Shown here: in pieces, positions 1 to 10,559 of the stretch | Position numbering within the stretch: position 1 is the first letter of the stretch | Layout: each line of letters starts with the position of its first letter | Assembly: GCF_000426665.1 (NCBI RefSeq) | Contig: NZ_AUFU01000001.1 | Coordinates: forward strand, 186,001-250,000 | Source: Centipeda artemidis DSM 19719 | Lineage (GTDB): Bacteria > Bacillota > Negativicutes > Selenomonadales > Selenomonadaceae | Direction: 5' to 3' | DNA length: 64,000 bases | The notes under the pieces: generated by a model | Seen by the model: the letters and a program-made list of their open reading frames with translations, nothing else | Databases searched by the model: none | What the model was told of the DNA's origin: nothing | Translations under genes and position numbers: made by a program

Positions 1-425
1 GCGCCCGCGCGCGCAAGGCGGAGCAGGTTCTCGAGGTGGATCTCGTGCATCGGGGTTTCCCGCGGCACGAGCAGGAGTCTGCGCCCCTCCTTAAGAGTAA
101 CGTCAGCGGCGCGCGTCAGGAGATCGTCCGTGACGCCGTGGGCGAGTGCGCCCGCCGCGCGCATGGAGCACGGCAGGATGACCATCGCGTCCATACGGAA
201 CGAGCCGCTCGCGATCGCCGCGCCCACATCGTCGTTCGCGTAGAGCTTCGTCACGCGGCGGGAAAGCTCCTCGCGCGTGATGCCGCATTCATAATCGAGC
301 ACCTTTTCCCCGCTCGTAGTGACGACGGCGTGAATCTCGATGCCGCGGCGGCACAGTACCTCCATGAGCCGCACGGCATAGATGCTGCCGCTCGCGCCCG
401 TGATGCCGACAATGATTTTTTTCAT
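1..425 (-). CDS. ubiX: UbiX-family flavin prenyltransferase (3' part cut by window edge)
   Basis: UbiX makes prenylated FMN, the cofactor of UbiD-type (de)carboxylases. The minus-strand frame starting at 425 begins [20 protein letters not shown], the typical N-terminal flavin-binding GxTGASG motif, and continues through VVTTSGEKV and a [13 protein letters not shown] segment characteristic of the family. The C-terminus lies beyond position 1. The start codon overlaps the serS stop by four bases (ATGA, 422-425), so the two genes are translationally coupled and probably cotranscribed from the serS promoter. No ubiD is visible here, so the partner decarboxylase must lie outside the window. Confidence 0.9.
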   Translation of the reverse strand, partial: MKKIIVGITGASGSIYAVRLMEVLCRRGIEIHAVVTTSGEKVLDYECGITREELSRRVTKLYANDDVGAAIASGSFRMDAMVILPCSMRAAGALAHGVTDDLLTRAADVTLKEGRRLLLVPRETPMHEIHLENLLRLARAG

Positions 426-1693
426 CGAATCACGGTCACGCCGCCCATGTAGGGCACGAGCGCCTGCGGCACGACGACCGAGCCGTCCTCCTGCTGATTG
501 TTCTCGAGGATTGCGGCGACCGTGCGCCCGACCGCGACGCCCGAACCGTTCAGCGTGTGGAGGAACGCGGGCTTCGCCCCGCGCGCGGGACGGTATTTGA
601 TATTCGCGCGGCGCGCCTGATAGTCCGTGCAGTTCGAGCACGACGAGATTTCACGGTATTTATTCTGCGCGGGCATCCACACCTCGAGGTCGTAGGTCTT
701 GGCGGAGGTAAAGCTCATGTCGCCCGTGCAGAGCTGTATCACGCGGTACGGCAGTTCGAGCGTCCGCAGGACGTCCTCCGCCGCCTCGACCATACTCTCA
801 AGTTCGTCCCAGCTCGTCTCGGGCGTGACGAATTTGATCAGCTCGACTTTGTTGAACTGATGCTGACGAATCAGTCCGCGCGTGTCGCGTCCCGCGCTGC
901 CCGCCTCGGCACGGAAGCACGCGGTGTAGGAGGTATAGTACTCCGGCAGCTGCGCCGCGTCTAGAATCTCGTCGCGGTGGTAGTTCGTCGTCGGCACCTC
1001 CGCTGTCGGCACGAGGTAGTAGTCCAGCCCCTCAAGCTTGAACATGTCCTCGGCGAACTTTGGGAGCTGTCCCGTGCCGACCATGCTGCTCTCGTTCACG
1101 ATGTAAGGTGCGAGCATCTCGGTGTAGCCGTGCTTTTCCGCGTGCAGATCCATCATGAAATTGATGCAGGCGCGTTCAAGTCGCGCGCCAAGTCCCTTAT
1201 AGAACGTAAAGCGCGCGCCCGTGACCTTTGCCGCGCGCTCCGCGTCGAGAATGCCGAGCCGCTCGCCGATATCCCAATGCGCCTTTGGCTCAAAATCAAA
1301 AACGCGCGGCGTCCCCGTGCGGCGCACCTCGGGATTCTCCGTCTCGTCTTTGCCGACGGGCACATCCGCCTTGGGCATGTTCGGAATTTGAAGGAGCAGG
1401 TCGCGCAGTTTCAGCTCGACATCGCGCAGATCCTCATCGAGCGCCGCGATCTCATCGCCGAGCGTCCGCATCTCCGCGACGATGTCCTCCGCCGCCTCGC
1501 CCGCTTTCTTGCGGACGCCGATCTCCTTCGACACGGCGTTGCGGCGCGCCTTCTTTTCCTCCACGTCCTGCAAAATGCGGCGGCGCTCCTCGTCAAGCGC
1601 GGTAAAAGGGCTGAGGTCGAGACCGTTGCAGCGGTTCTTCAGCATCTCGCGCACGGCGTCTAGGTTCTCTCGGACAAACTTCATATCCAGCAT
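422..1693 (-). CDS. serS: Seryl-tRNA synthetase
   Basis: This cytoplasmic class II aminoacyl-tRNA synthetase charges tRNA-Ser (and tRNA-Sec where present). The protein is 423 residues, as expected. It has an N-terminal coiled-coil arm (about residues 1-110, [18 protein letters not shown] onward, rich in charged heptads), the motif 2 region [20 protein letters not shown] and the motif 3 region [11 protein letters not shown] near the C-terminus. I place the start at 1693 because GGAG lies nine bases upstream and a sigma-A promoter sits just before it. The open frame continues to 1918 but that part covers the promoter. There is no room for a T-box leader: the predicted untranslated region is only about 32 bases. 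Confidence 0.97.
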   Translation of the reverse strand: MLDMKFVRENLDAVREMLKNRCNGLDLSPFTALDEERRRILQDVEEKKARRNAVSKEIGVRKKAGEAAEDIVAEMRTLGDEIAALDEDLRDVELKLRDLLLQIPNMPKADVPVGKDETENPEVRRTGTPRVFDFEPKAHWDIGERLGILDAERAAKVTGARFTFYKGLGARLERACINFMMDLHAEKHGYTEMLAPYIVNESSMVGTGQLPKFAEDMFKLEGLDYYLVPTAEVPTTNYHRDEILDAAQLPEYYTSYTACFRAEAGSAGRDTRGLIRQHQFNKVELIKFVTPETSWDELESMVEAAEDVLRTLELPYRVIQLCTGDMSFTSAKTYDLEVWMPAQNKYREISSCSNCTDYQARRANIKYRPARGAKPAFLHTLNGSGVAVGRTVAAILENNQQEDGSVVVPQALVPYMGGVTVIR

Positions 1694-1730
1694 CAATATC
1701 ACTCCATCGCAGTGTAGAATTTCATCTGTT

Positions 1731-1759
1731 ATCATAGTACAAAGGGCGTATTTTGTAAA
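1731..1759 (-). promoter_or_regulatory. Predicted sigma-A promoter of serS-ubiX
   Basis: On the minus strand TTTACA (1754-1759) and TATGAT (1731-1736) are separated by 17 bases. Transcription would begin near 1725, about 32 bases before the serS start codon. Spacing and boxes fit the vegetative consensus; not experimentally known. Confidence 0.65.
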
Positions 1760-1766
1760 GAAACAC

Positions 1767-2768
1767 CTAGACACGCACCTCAAAACGCGGACGCTCCGCG
1801 CCGTCCTCCTCCCGCTCTGCGGGGCGGTGTGCGGACGGTGGAGCATCCGTTTTCGGTATCTGCTCTGTCGGAGTGCGCGATACTGGCGGTACTGCCGGCG
1901 TCGGTGCAGACGGCGCATGCTCTACGGGCGGGGGGGACGTCCGTGCCCCCTCACGGCGCACACTGCGCGGCGGCATCTGCGCTCCTACATCCGACGAGGG
2001 GGCGCGCCGCTCTTCGCGGGCGAGGCGTTCGAGTGCCTCGCCCGCCGTCAGCCCCGTGTACTCCGTCAAAAGCTCTCCGCGCGTATCGCGTGCGCGGCGT
2101 GTCCGCGCCGCCGCCGAAAGCAGTGCCGCATGTTCCTCCGCTGTGCCGTCCGTATCTGCGGGGCGCAATGCATCCCTCTCGCGCTCCTGAGCCAAGATAC
2201 GCTCCGCGAGATGCGGCACCTCTTCCGCCGGCTCCGTGCTCTCTTTCCTGCGGAAGAACCTGCGAAAAAGAACGACGCCTCCAACGATGCCGACGACAAG
2301 CAGTCCTGCCCATGCAAAAGCGCTCGGCGCGGTATAGGACTGCGGCGGCTCCGGCACAGCAGTCTGCGCATTCGCGTCGGTGCCGATGCCGAGCTGCTTC
2401 TTGAGGATCGCATTCTCCTCCGCGGCGCTGAGTCCGTTTGCCACATCCGCACCCGTCTGTCCCTCGACCTGCGTTCCGCGATCGACGCGTGCACTCGCCG
2501 TGTTCACGCGGTCGCCGTTTGCAGCATCGCTGCGCGCGCCTGCATTGGATCGCTCACTCTGTCCCGTTTTCGTGCGATCCTGCGGCGCCCCCGTTGTTGT
2601 CTTGGAGAGCGCGCCGTTTCCCTGCGCGACGGAGTCCCGCGCCTGCTGCTCCGCCTGCGCGTCGCCCGTCGTATGCACGCTGTTATTCTGCGCGTCCCGC
2701 GCTGCGTCGCCGAGCGTGATCTTCGGCGGCGTGGGAGGCGTCGGCGGCGTCGGTGGGGTGATCGCCAT
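1767..2768 (-). CDS. Unknown protein with Pro-Thr N-terminus and one membrane helix
   Basis: I do not recognise this 333-residue protein. It starts with a short (T)PP repeat (residues 4-15), followed by about 130 residues of Ala, Gln, Asp, Thr and Ser-rich, probably disordered sequence. One hydrophobic helix is at about 150-168 ([18 protein letters not shown]), followed by a basic RRFFRRK stop-transfer and a charged, partly coiled C-terminal half ending in another Pro-rich stretch. There is no signal peptide, so a bitopic inner-membrane protein is the simplest reading. AAGGAGG precedes the ATG at 2768. It lies 36 bases after the methyltransferase gene and may share its transcript. The low-complexity ends make homology searches unreliable. 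Confidence 0.7.
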   Translation of the reverse strand: MAITPPTPPTPPTPPKITLGDAARDAQNNSVHTTGDAQAEQQARDSVAQGNGALSKTTTGAPQDRTKTGQSERSNAGARSDAANGDRVNTASARVDRGTQVEGQTGADVANGLSAAEENAILKKQLGIGTDANAQTAVPEPPQSYTAPSAFAWAGLLVVGIVGGVVLFRRFFRRKESTEPAEEVPHLAERILAQERERDALRPADTDGTAEEHAALLSAAARTRRARDTRGELLTEYTGLTAGEALERLAREERRAPSSDVGAQMPPRSVRREGARTSPPPVEHAPSAPTPAVPPVSRTPTEQIPKTDAPPSAHRPAEREEDGAERPRFEVRV

Positions 2769-2804
2769 ACGCGTTCCTCCTTCCCATCGGTATTTTTACG
2801 TTAA

Positions 2805-3428
2805 TTATTTATAGGCTCTGACATTTAGTCTGTCGTCCTTCACACTGCCGTCCGTCTCCACATGCGCAAACCCCGTGCGAGTCAATAAGTCCTCGAGCTC
2901 TTCCGCCGTATAGATCGTCATGCCGTCGACGATCTTCGTCCATTTGAGACTCTTCTCAGTTTTCTTTCCCGCCTCGTTCGTAATCATGAACACACCGCCC
3001 GGCTTCAGCACGCGCAGAACCGCACGGAAACAGTCTTCTATATCCGGCCAAAAGTAGACGGTCTCGAACGCCGTCACGACGTCGAAGCGTTCGTCCCCAA
3101 ACGGCATTTCCGGAAGAGCGCATTGAACGACTTCACAGCGTCCCGCTGCAATCGCGGCAGCGTTGAGTTCTCTTGATTTTTCCACGGACACCTTGGAATA
3201 GTCGAGCCCCGTCGCATGCCCCCGCGGGAGCGCTCGGAGGAACCGCGCGATATTCGCCCCGCCCCCGCATCCGCAGTCGAGCACGTCCTCATCGCCGCGC
3301 AGGACGAGATGAGAGAATCCCCACGCCGCGATCGGCGCGTGCCCGCGGTTCATGATACCGACCACAAATTTTCCGACAAGCCCCTTCGGCTTTGCCGCGT
3401 TGCTGAAGAATTTTTTAAGCAGTCCCAT
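2805..3428 (-). CDS. Class I SAM-dependent methyltransferase
   Basis: The 207-residue protein has a Rossmann methyltransferase core: motif I VLDCGCGGGANIARFL, then VEKSRELN, an acidic VVQCALPEMPF loop and DVVTAFETVYFWPD, with a late KPGGVFMITNEAG strand. This is the Methyltransf_11/25 type; the substrate cannot be read from sequence. A perfect AAGGAGG seven bases before ATG 3428 fixes the start; a TTG 24 bases upstream is less likely. A strong hairpin terminator (3483-3517) separates it from ddh upstream, so it probably has its own promoter in 3430-3480. Confidence 0.88.
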   Translation of the reverse strand: MGLLKKFFSNAAKPKGLVGKFVVGIMNRGHAPIAAWGFSHLVLRGDEDVLDCGCGGGANIARFLRALPRGHATGLDYSKVSVEKSRELNAAAIAAGRCEVVQCALPEMPFGDERFDVVTAFETVYFWPDIEDCFRAVLRVLKPGGVFMITNEAGKKTEKSLKWTKIVDGMTIYTAEELEDLLTRTGFAHVETDGSVKDDRLNVRAYK

Positions 3429-3482
3429 ATCCGCTCCCTCCTTACCGTTCAATCATAGTCCCTATATTACCACAAAAAATAA

Positions 3483-3517
3483 AAAGTGTCTCGCAGCAGA
3501 AATCTGCGAGACACTTT
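3483..3517 (-). terminator. Rho-independent terminator after ddh
   Basis: A perfect 14-bp stem (3483-3496 with 3504-3517) with a 7-base loop is followed on the minus strand by a T-rich tract. It ends transcription of the ddh unit and insulates the methyltransferase gene. Confidence 0.85.
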
Positions 3518-3540
3518 TATGTCACTCAATGATTTTATTT

Positions 3541-4521
3541 TTAGAGAAGCGCCTTGCGCAGTTCCTCGCCGCTCTGTGCGCAGATGTAGGAGGGCGCAAT
3601 GTCCAGTACCGTCCTGCATCCCGTCGCGCCCTCTTTGGCAAGGCGATGCGCCGCGCGCGCATACGCCGCGAGCACGTTCGCCGTGAACTCGGGGTTCGAG
3701 TCGAGCTTCAGGCTGTACTCGATGACATGCTTGTGCTCGCCGCCCTTTCCGGTTGCCCCGGAACGAATGACGAAACCTCCGTGCGCAAGCCCCGCATGGT
3801 CGCGCCGGAGTTCCTCCTCGCTGATGAAATGCACCGTCGTGTCGTAGTCCGAGAAGTAGTTCGGCATCGTCACGATCGCCTTCTCAACAGCCGCGGCATC
3901 AGCGCCCGCCTCGAGAACGACATAGCACTCGCGGGTGTGCTTTTCGCGCGTCGAGAGCGTCGGATTCGAGCCGCTGCGCACAGCCTCCAGAGCCGCCGGA
4001 ACGGGCACAGTATACTGCTTTGCATCCTTCACGCCCGGAATGCGGCGGATCGCATCGGAATGCCCCTGACTGACGCCGCGCCCCCAGAACGTGTAATCTG
4101 CGCCGCCCGGCAGAATCGCGTTGCTGTAGACGCGGTTCAGCGAGAACATGCCCGGATCCCAGCCGACCGAGATGATGCCGACGCGTCCCGCCGCCTTTGC
4201 CGCCGCATCCACCGCCGCAAAATGCGCGGGGATCTTCGCGTGCGTGTCGAAACTGTCCACCACATTGAACAGCTTTGCAAAGGCCGGTGTCTGCTCCGGA
4301 AGATCGGTCGCCGAACCGCCGCAGAGAATCAGCACATCCACCTTATCCTTCCACTCTGCCGCCGCGCTTGCGGAGACGACGGGCACGCCTGAGCGCACCT
4401 TGACCGACGCGGGATCGCGCCGCGTAAAGACGACGACGAGCTCCAGATCCGCATTTGCCTCCACAGCGTACTCGACGCCGCGTCCGAGATTCCCATAGCC
4501 CAAAATTCCAATTCGTGTCAT
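3541..4521 (-). CDS. ddh: meso-Diaminopimelate D-dehydrogenase
   Basis: Ddh reductively aminates L-2-amino-6-oxopimelate to meso-diaminopimelate with NADPH and ammonia, a one-step branch of lysine and peptidoglycan precursor synthesis. The 326-residue protein matches the family length. It has an N-terminal Rossmann motif IGILGYGNLG (residues 4-13) and the conserved VGWDPGMFSLNRVYSNAILP and TFWGRGVSQGHSDAIRRIPG segments. ATG 4521 follows GGAGGAG; the frame extends to 4575 without a better site. The small gene ending at 4582 lies 60 bases upstream and probably shares the transcript. The terminator at 3483-3517 closes the unit. Confidence 0.95.
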   Translation of the reverse strand: MTRIGILGYGNLGRGVEYAVEANADLELVVVFTRRDPASVKVRSGVPVVSASAAAEWKDKVDVLILCGGSATDLPEQTPAFAKLFNVVDSFDTHAKIPAHFAAVDAAAKAAGRVGIISVGWDPGMFSLNRVYSNAILPGGADYTFWGRGVSQGHSDAIRRIPGVKDAKQYTVPVPAALEAVRSGSNPTLSTREKHTRECYVVLEAGADAAAVEKAIVTMPNYFSDYDTTVHFISEEELRRDHAGLAHGGFVIRSGATGKGGEHKHVIEYSLKLDSNPEFTANVLAAYARAAHRLAKEGATGCRTVLDIAPSYICAQSGEELRKALL

Positions 4522-4581
4522 AAATGCTCCTCCCACCGTTTCCCCTAAAACGGCGTAAAACCTTTCAGGAAACAACGCTCC

Positions 4582-4896
4582 TCAGTAATGCGGGTGTGCC
4601 TTCACATAGTCCACCGGACGCGACCAATCCACCTGAACCCCCGTCTCGTTCCAGAGACGGGTCAGGGCAAGCTCAAAGCTCTCTCGATCGGCGAGCGGCG
4701 TGACCGTCTCTTTCGTAAAGTCCATCAGCGTCTCATGGGGCATCTCGACCTCATGCGGAACGGCGAGAAAATCCTCCACCGCCGTGCGTCCTTTTTCATC
4801 CGCAAGATTTACACTTGCCGACCGTGACGCACTGTCGTAGTCAATCCAGCCGAGTACCTCGCCATAACTGATGGCGACGCTGTATGTATCACTCAC
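4582..4896 (-). CDS. Small unknown protein upstream of ddh
   Basis: This acidic protein of about 104 residues is not one I can name. It shows no signal peptide, membrane helix or recognisable motif; the sequence includes GEVLGWIDYDSAS and WSRPVDYVKAHPHY at the C-terminus. I prefer GTG 4896 because AAGAGGTG lies six bases before it; GTG 4905 would overlap that ribosome site. A promoter is predicted 50 bases upstream, and ddh follows after 60 bases, so the two are probably cotranscribed. Nothing in the sequence ties it to lysine synthesis beyond position. Confidence 0.65.
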   Translation of the reverse strand: MSDTYSVAISYGEVLGWIDYDSASRSASVNLADEKGRTAVEDFLAVPHEVEMPHETLMDFTKETVTPLADRESFELALTRLWNETGVQVDWSRPVDYVKAHPHY

Positions 4897-4945
4897 TCGT
4901 ATCACCTCTTATGAACGGATATATACCCTTTTACAGGCGTTCATT

Positions 4946-4974
4946 ATTATAGAACGATTCCGCGCCGCGCGCAA
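4946..4974 (-). promoter_or_regulatory. Predicted sigma-A promoter for the small gene and ddh
   Basis: On the minus strand TTGCGC (4969-4974) and a perfect TATAAT (4946-4951) are 17 bases apart, about 50 bases before the GTG at 4896. Confidence 0.5.
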
Positions 4975-4983
4975 CTGTCCGCA

Positions 4984-5018
4984 GCGAATTATTCTGTATA
5001 CAGAGTTCGCTTTTTCTC
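4984..5018 (+). terminator. Hairpin with T-tract, no upstream gene on this strand
   Basis: AGCGAA (4983-4988 region) pairs with TTCGCT just before a TTTTTCT run, enclosing the palindrome TCTGTATACAGA. It has terminator form for the plus strand, but the only upstream plus-strand sequence is intergenic. It could end a short transcript or act as an operator for the two divergent promoters flanking it. Confidence 0.35.
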
Positions 5019-5028
5019 CCCTCGCCCG

Positions 5029-5057
5029 TTGCATAAGAATTTGGCATGCAGTAAAAT
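5029..5057 (+). promoter_or_regulatory. Predicted promoter of the thioesterase gene
   Basis: TTGCAT (5029-5034) and TAAAAT (5052-5057) are 17 bases apart, 60 bases before ATG 5118. Confidence 0.5.
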
Positions 5058-5117
5058 ATAAAAAAAAGAAATTACCTATACCAAGTCCAAATCATGGAAA
5101 AGGAGCTGGAACTTTTT

Positions 5118-5516
5118 ATGGAATTTACAAGCACCATCGCCCCCGGCATGACACACGAGGTACAGGACAGCGTCACGGAGGAGAAGACCGCGCGCGTCGT
5201 CGGCAGCGGATCACTCAACGTCTACGCGACCCCCTGCATGGCGGCGCTCATGGAACGCGCCGCAGCCGAGCTATGCCAGCGCGAATGCCCCGTCGGATGG
5301 ACGACCGTCGGCACTGCGCTCTCTATCAGCCACCGTGCCGCAACGCCCGTCGGGCTGTCCGTCCGCGCCGTCGCCGAGGTCACGGCAGTCGACGGGCGCA
5401 AGATCAACCTCAAGGTCACGGCATACGATGCCCGCGAGGAGATCGGTTCCGGCACGCATGAGCGTTTTGCCGTCGCATCGGAAAAATTCTTCGCCAAAGC
5501 CGAGAGCAAGCGCTAA
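5118..5516 (+). CDS. FlK-like hotdog-fold acyl-CoA thioesterase
   Basis: This 132-residue protein belongs to the fluoroacetyl-CoA-thioesterase-like hotdog family. The FlK catalytic triad is Thr42, Glu50, His76; here Thr38 (ATPCM), Glu46 (MERAAAEL) and His72 (SHRAATPVG) keep exactly the same 8- and 26-residue spacing. That conserves thioesterase chemistry but does not prove fluoroacetyl-CoA as substrate; an unknown short acyl-CoA is more likely in an anaerobe. AAAAGGAG lies about 13 bases before ATG 5118; an in-frame ATG at 5094 precedes that ribosome site. It is monocistronic between its own promoter and a shared terminator facing groEL. Confidence 0.85.
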   Translation: MEFTSTIAPGMTHEVQDSVTEEKTARVVGSGSLNVYATPCMAALMERAAAELCQRECPVGWTTVGTALSISHRAATPVGLSVRAVAEVTAVDGRKINLKVTAYDAREEIGSGTHERFAVASEKFFAKAESKR

Positions 5517-5614
5517 TCCTCTCCCATATAAATAATATCCACCCGCACAACAGGTAGTTTTTCATTTTGGGGCATCTCCCTAATATCACCGGCAGCATAT
5601 AACTTGCAACATAC

Positions 5615-5655
5615 AAAAGACGCCCTCTCGACCATGCGAGAGAGCGCCTTTTTTT
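5615..5655 (-). terminator. Bidirectional terminator between thioesterase and groEL
   Basis: A stem of about 12 bp with two mismatches (5617-5630 with 5637-5650), flanked by A and T runs on opposite sides, lies between two convergent genes and can serve both. Confidence 0.75.
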
Positions 5656-5670
5656 ATGCTGTGAAAATTT

Positions 5671-5710
5671 CTTTTCACATTTTTTCACATTTTTTCACAT
5701 TTTTTCACAA
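5671..5710. repeat. Four 10-bp tandem repeats with phased T-tracts
   Basis: The unit tttttcacat occurs four times in a row; the two middle copies are perfect and the outer two each differ by one base. It lies between the terminator and the groEL stop codon. T-tracts repeating every 10 bp are expected to bend DNA. Confidence 0.85.
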
Positions 5711-5764
5711 GAAGGGTATTTTAGGTGCAAGAACCCGCGTCATTACTAGGGTTACGGGGCATTC

Positions 5765-7423
<1,659 letters not shown>

Positions 7424-7705
7424 TTACAGAATCGCCAGAATGTCGCTCTCGCGGACGATGAGATAGTCCTTGTCGTCGACCTTGATCTCAGAGCCCGAGT
7501 ATTTCGAGAATACGACACCGTCGCCCACCTTTACCTCAGGTGTGGCGCGCTGTCCGTTATCCAGCAGCTTGCCCGTGCCAACGGCAACGACTTTGCCCTT
7601 CTGCGGCTTTTCCTTTGCCGTGTCGGGGAGCACAATGCCGCTCGCCGTCGTGACATCGCTCTCCGCAACCTCAATGACAACACGTTCGCCCAATGGCTTA
7701 ATCAT
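7424..7705 (-). CDS. groES: Co-chaperonin GroES (Cpn10)
   Basis: This 93-residue heptameric lid of GroEL begins [13 protein letters not shown] and contains the mobile-loop region [22 protein letters not shown], standard for the family. ATG 7705 follows a GGAGGC ribosome site. It is first in the groES-groEL operon; the promoter and CIRCE element lie 43-110 bases upstream. Confidence 0.98.
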   Translation of the reverse strand: MIKPLGERVVIEVAESDVTTASGIVLPDTAKEKPQKGKVVAVGTGKLLDNGQRATPEVKVGDGVVFSKYSGSEIKVDDKDYLIVRESDILAIL

Positions 7706-7747
7706 GGTATCTGCCTCCTAGTTTCATAACAATGATATTCTACGCTG

Positions 7748-7774
7748 TTAGCACTCTCATGTACTGAGTGCTAA
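7748..7774 (-). promoter_or_regulatory. CIRCE operator (HrcA site)
   Basis: TTAGCACTC, nine bases, GAGTGCTAA: a perfect CIRCE inverted repeat (7748-7756 and 7766-7774) just downstream of the -10 box. HrcA repressor binding here is established for this element family. Confidence 0.97.
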
Positions 7775-7786
7775 CTCACGATTCAT

Positions 7787-7815
7787 ATAGTAATCCATTT
7801 AAGTCAAAAAGTCAA
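7787..7815 (-). promoter_or_regulatory. Sigma-A promoter of groESL
   Basis: On the minus strand TTGACT (7810-7815) and TACTAT (7787-7792) are 17 bases apart, placing the start site next to the CIRCE operator. Confidence 0.8.
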
Positions 7816-7860
7816 TAGTCTTTTTATAAAAAAGTCAAACTGCTTTTTGAGGCGGCAAAA

Positions 7861-9588
7861 TCAGCCCTCTTTGAATGCTGCAACAAGGTTCTTGAGGCGC
7901 GCCGTACCTTCTTTGAAGGTTTGAATCTTTGCCAAAATATCCTCATACTGCTCCGCCATACCGACGACTTTTTCGGCGATCTTCGTATTTCCGACGGCTC
8001 CCTCATGGGTTGCATTGCGGATCTCATCCATCGCCTGGTTCATTTCATTGACAGAGGAGAGCAGTTGCTGCGAATTTGCTGTCGTATCCTCTGCGCTCTT
8101 GCGGAAATACGCGGTATCCTTCTCGTAGGAGAGCGTGGTTTCATCCATCCGTCCATAGTCGGCATGGACGTCCTCGTCGATGAATTGCAGCAGACTGTAT
8201 GCTCCGTCTGAGAGTGCTTGTACGGATGCCGTGACCTGCCCCGTAAGACCTCTGATTTTCTCGGTGGTCTCGCGCGACTGCTCGGCGAGTTTGCCGACCT
8301 CACCCGCAACGACGGCAAAGCCGCGCCCCTGTTCACCGGCGCGCGCCGCCTCAATGCTCGCATTGAGCGCGAGCAGGTTGGTCTGCTCCGCAATTTCAGC
8401 AATATCTCGTGTGAGCTGTCCAATCTGGTCGACAACCTTTGCGGATTCGATCGCTTCCTCGACAGAGGCCTTCGTCGCCCCGTAGATGCGATCGGCGCTT
8501 GCCCGCGATTGCTCCATCGCCGTCTTGAGCTGTGCGACGCGTCCCACAATCTCGCGCGCATAGTCCTCGCTGCGCGCGGCGGCATCCGCCGCCCCCTTAA
8601 TGCCGTCGCTGAGGTCGCTGCTGAGATGCTGAACATTGGAGGTGGACGCCGCCGTCTCCTCCATGCCCGCCGACATCTCCTGCGTTACGGCTGACATGTC
8701 CTGCGTATCGCCGCTGAGACTATTCAGCATCTGCTCAAGCTCGCCGACCATGGCGTCCGTCGTCTCAGCTTCCTCATGCACCTGCTTCATAAAGCCCTGC
8801 ATTTTGCTGAGTGCCTGCACCACGACGCCGATCTCATCGCGGCGCGCCGAGAGTTCCGCCGGGATCTCGCGGCTCAGATCGCCCGCCGCCACGGCGTTGA
8901 GGTGTCCGATCGATGCGGCAAGCGGTCCCGAGATATTATCCGCGATGAGACGCGAAACGAACAGCCCGAATCCGAGCGCGATCAGCAGGATCACCGCAAA
9001 GGTGTAGACCGTCTCGTCATAGCGGACATTGTTCGCCTCAAAGACCTGTTTTCCCTGAAACACGTTATCCGGAGTGAGCACATCCATATTGCTCGAAATC
9101 ACCGTGAGCGACGCAAGATTATTAAAGACCGCAATGCGATCTTCCGGTGCAGTCCCCATATTGTTGATGGCGCCGACCTTATTCGCGGCGACAGTGAGGT
9201 TTTTTTCCAGCTCAGCAATGGTCGCCTGCGCGCGCTCGCTCGTGTCAATCTTTTTGAGTTCCTCCATATCGTGCCGGATTCCGTCAAGATTGCCGAGCAC
9301 ATCGTCCACAAGCACCTTGCGGCTGTCCGCGGGCATATCCGTCTGCAACAGATACGGCGTGTTCACACTGATTTTGCGCAGCCGATTGTTCGCATCGTTG
9401 AGGTACTGCGTCGTCATGAGGTTGTGGTTATACATATCGTCGAGCGAATCTTTCGCACGGTAGTTCGAGTAGATTCCAACTGACGCAACAATGAGAAGAA
9501 CGACGAGCAGCGTCACGGAGAGGATAAAAATCTTCGTCCGCACGCTGTAATCTTTGAGTGCATCCGCACCAATCATTGGAATATTCAT
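7861..9588 (-). CDS. Transmembrane methyl-accepting chemotaxis protein
   Basis: This 575-residue chemoreceptor has TM1 at about 20-40, a periplasmic four-helix-type ligand domain (about 41-193), TM2 at about 194-215, a HAMP linker and a cytoplasmic signalling hairpin with the conserved tip [20 protein letters not shown]. It signals to CheA/CheW, none of which is in the window. GAGGAGG precedes ATG 9588. The gene for a periplasmic binding lipoprotein ends only 13 bases upstream, so both are on one mRNA. I infer that the receptor reads that binding protein in ligand-bound form, as Trg and Tsr-class receptors do with sugar- or autoinducer-binding proteins. Confidence 0.95.
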   Translation of the reverse strand: MNIPMIGADALKDYSVRTKIFILSVTLLVVLLIVASVGIYSNYRAKDSLDDMYNHNLMTTQYLNDANNRLRKISVNTPYLLQTDMPADSRKVLVDDVLGNLDGIRHDMEELKKIDTSERAQATIAELEKNLTVAANKVGAINNMGTAPEDRIAVFNNLASLTVISSNMDVLTPDNVFQGKQVFEANNVRYDETVYTFAVILLIALGFGLFVSRLIADNISGPLAASIGHLNAVAAGDLSREIPAELSARRDEIGVVVQALSKMQGFMKQVHEEAETTDAMVGELEQMLNSLSGDTQDMSAVTQEMSAGMEETAASTSNVQHLSSDLSDGIKGAADAAARSEDYAREIVGRVAQLKTAMEQSRASADRIYGATKASVEEAIESAKVVDQIGQLTRDIAEIAEQTNLLALNASIEAARAGEQGRGFAVVAGEVGKLAEQSRETTEKIRGLTGQVTASVQALSDGAYSLLQFIDEDVHADYGRMDETTLSYEKDTAYFRKSAEDTTANSQQLLSSVNEMNQAMDEIRNATHEGAVGNTKIAEKVVGMAEQYEDILAKIQTFKEGTARLKNLVAAFKEG

Positions 9589-9601
9589 GCCGCCGCCCTC
9601 C

Positions 9602-10525
9602 TCAGTTGCCAACCTGTCCGATATTTTCCTGCGTGATGGATGTAAAAGGAATCGATGTATCGCTTGACGGCGGATTTCCCTTGATGAATCCCTCCGCGAG
9701 CGTCAGCGCGGCTTCGCCCTGTCCCTTTGCATCCTGCTTGACGGTCTGCACCATCTCCCCGGCCGTCACGGCGGCAAGCCCTGCCGGTGTCGCATCAACC
9801 CCTGAGATCAGGCAGCCCTCGAGGCGGTTTGCCCCCTTGAGTGCCTGCACTGCGCCGAGCGCCATCTCATCGTTGCCCGCAACGACACCGTTGATCTCCG
9901 GAAACATGCTCATCCAAAGAGTCATTGTCTTGAGCGCCTCTGCTTTGCTCCATCCGGCATCGACAAAAGAGAGCAGCTGTATGTCCGGGCGCTTGTCAAG
10001 GCAGGCTTCTTTGAACCCTTCCCAACGTCCCACGGCACTGCTCTGCGTACCGTCGCCCTGCAAATAGACGATCTTTGCGCCCTCCGGCAGATGCTTCGCC
10101 ATGTATTCGCCCTGCATACGACCGGCTTCCTTATCGTCGGAAAACGCGCGCAGCACCTTTCCACCCGCAACGCTGCGGTTGACGATGATCACAGGGATGC
10201 CCGCATCGTTTGCCTTTTCGATGCTTTTGACAATGCTCGTCCCATCCGCCGCGAGCAGAACGATCGCGCCTGCACCGCTGCTGATGGCATCGTTCATCTG
10301 GTCGATCTGCATATTGCCGCTGCCCTTGGCGTCCAAATACGTGACCTCGATGCCGTCCGCCTTTGCCTTTTGATCAAATGCCGCTCTGATCTGCGAACAG
10401 AACCCGTCCGCATCGTCAAAATTTGCATAGACGACGCGGTTCGAACTCGCCCCCGGCATTCCACAGCCCGCAAGTCCCAAGCAAGCGGCAGGAAGAAGAA
10501 ACATTGCCCATTTTCTCAGATTCAT
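9602..10525 (-). CDS. Periplasmic sugar-type substrate-binding lipoprotein
   Basis: This 307-residue protein has a lipoprotein signal with lipobox LAGC (Cys21), then a type I periplasmic binding fold of the LacI/RbsB (Peripla_BP_4) kind: [48 protein letters not shown] and [19 protein letters not shown]. Such proteins usually feed an ABC importer, but no permease or ATPase gene is adjacent; the next gene is a chemoreceptor. A sensing rather than transport role is therefore plausible. GGAGGG lies six bases before ATG 10525. The ligand is probably a sugar or a furanosyl autoinducer, unresolved here. Confidence 0.9.
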   Translation of the reverse strand: MNLRKWAMFLLPAACLGLAGCGMPGASSNRVVYANFDDADGFCSQIRAAFDQKAKADGIEVTYLDAKGSGNMQIDQMNDAISSGAGAIVLLAADGTSIVKSIEKANDAGIPVIIVNRSVAGGKVLRAFSDDKEAGRMQGEYMAKHLPEGAKIVYLQGDGTQSSAVGRWEGFKEACLDKRPDIQLLSFVDAGWSKAEALKTMTLWMSMFPEINGVVAGNDEMALGAVQALKGANRLEGCLISGVDATPAGLAAVTAGEMVQTVKQDAKGQGEAALTLAEGFIKGNPPSSDTSIPFTSITQENIGQVGN

Positions 10526-10559
10526 ACCGATCCCTCCATTTTTCTGCATGTGTTTCCTT

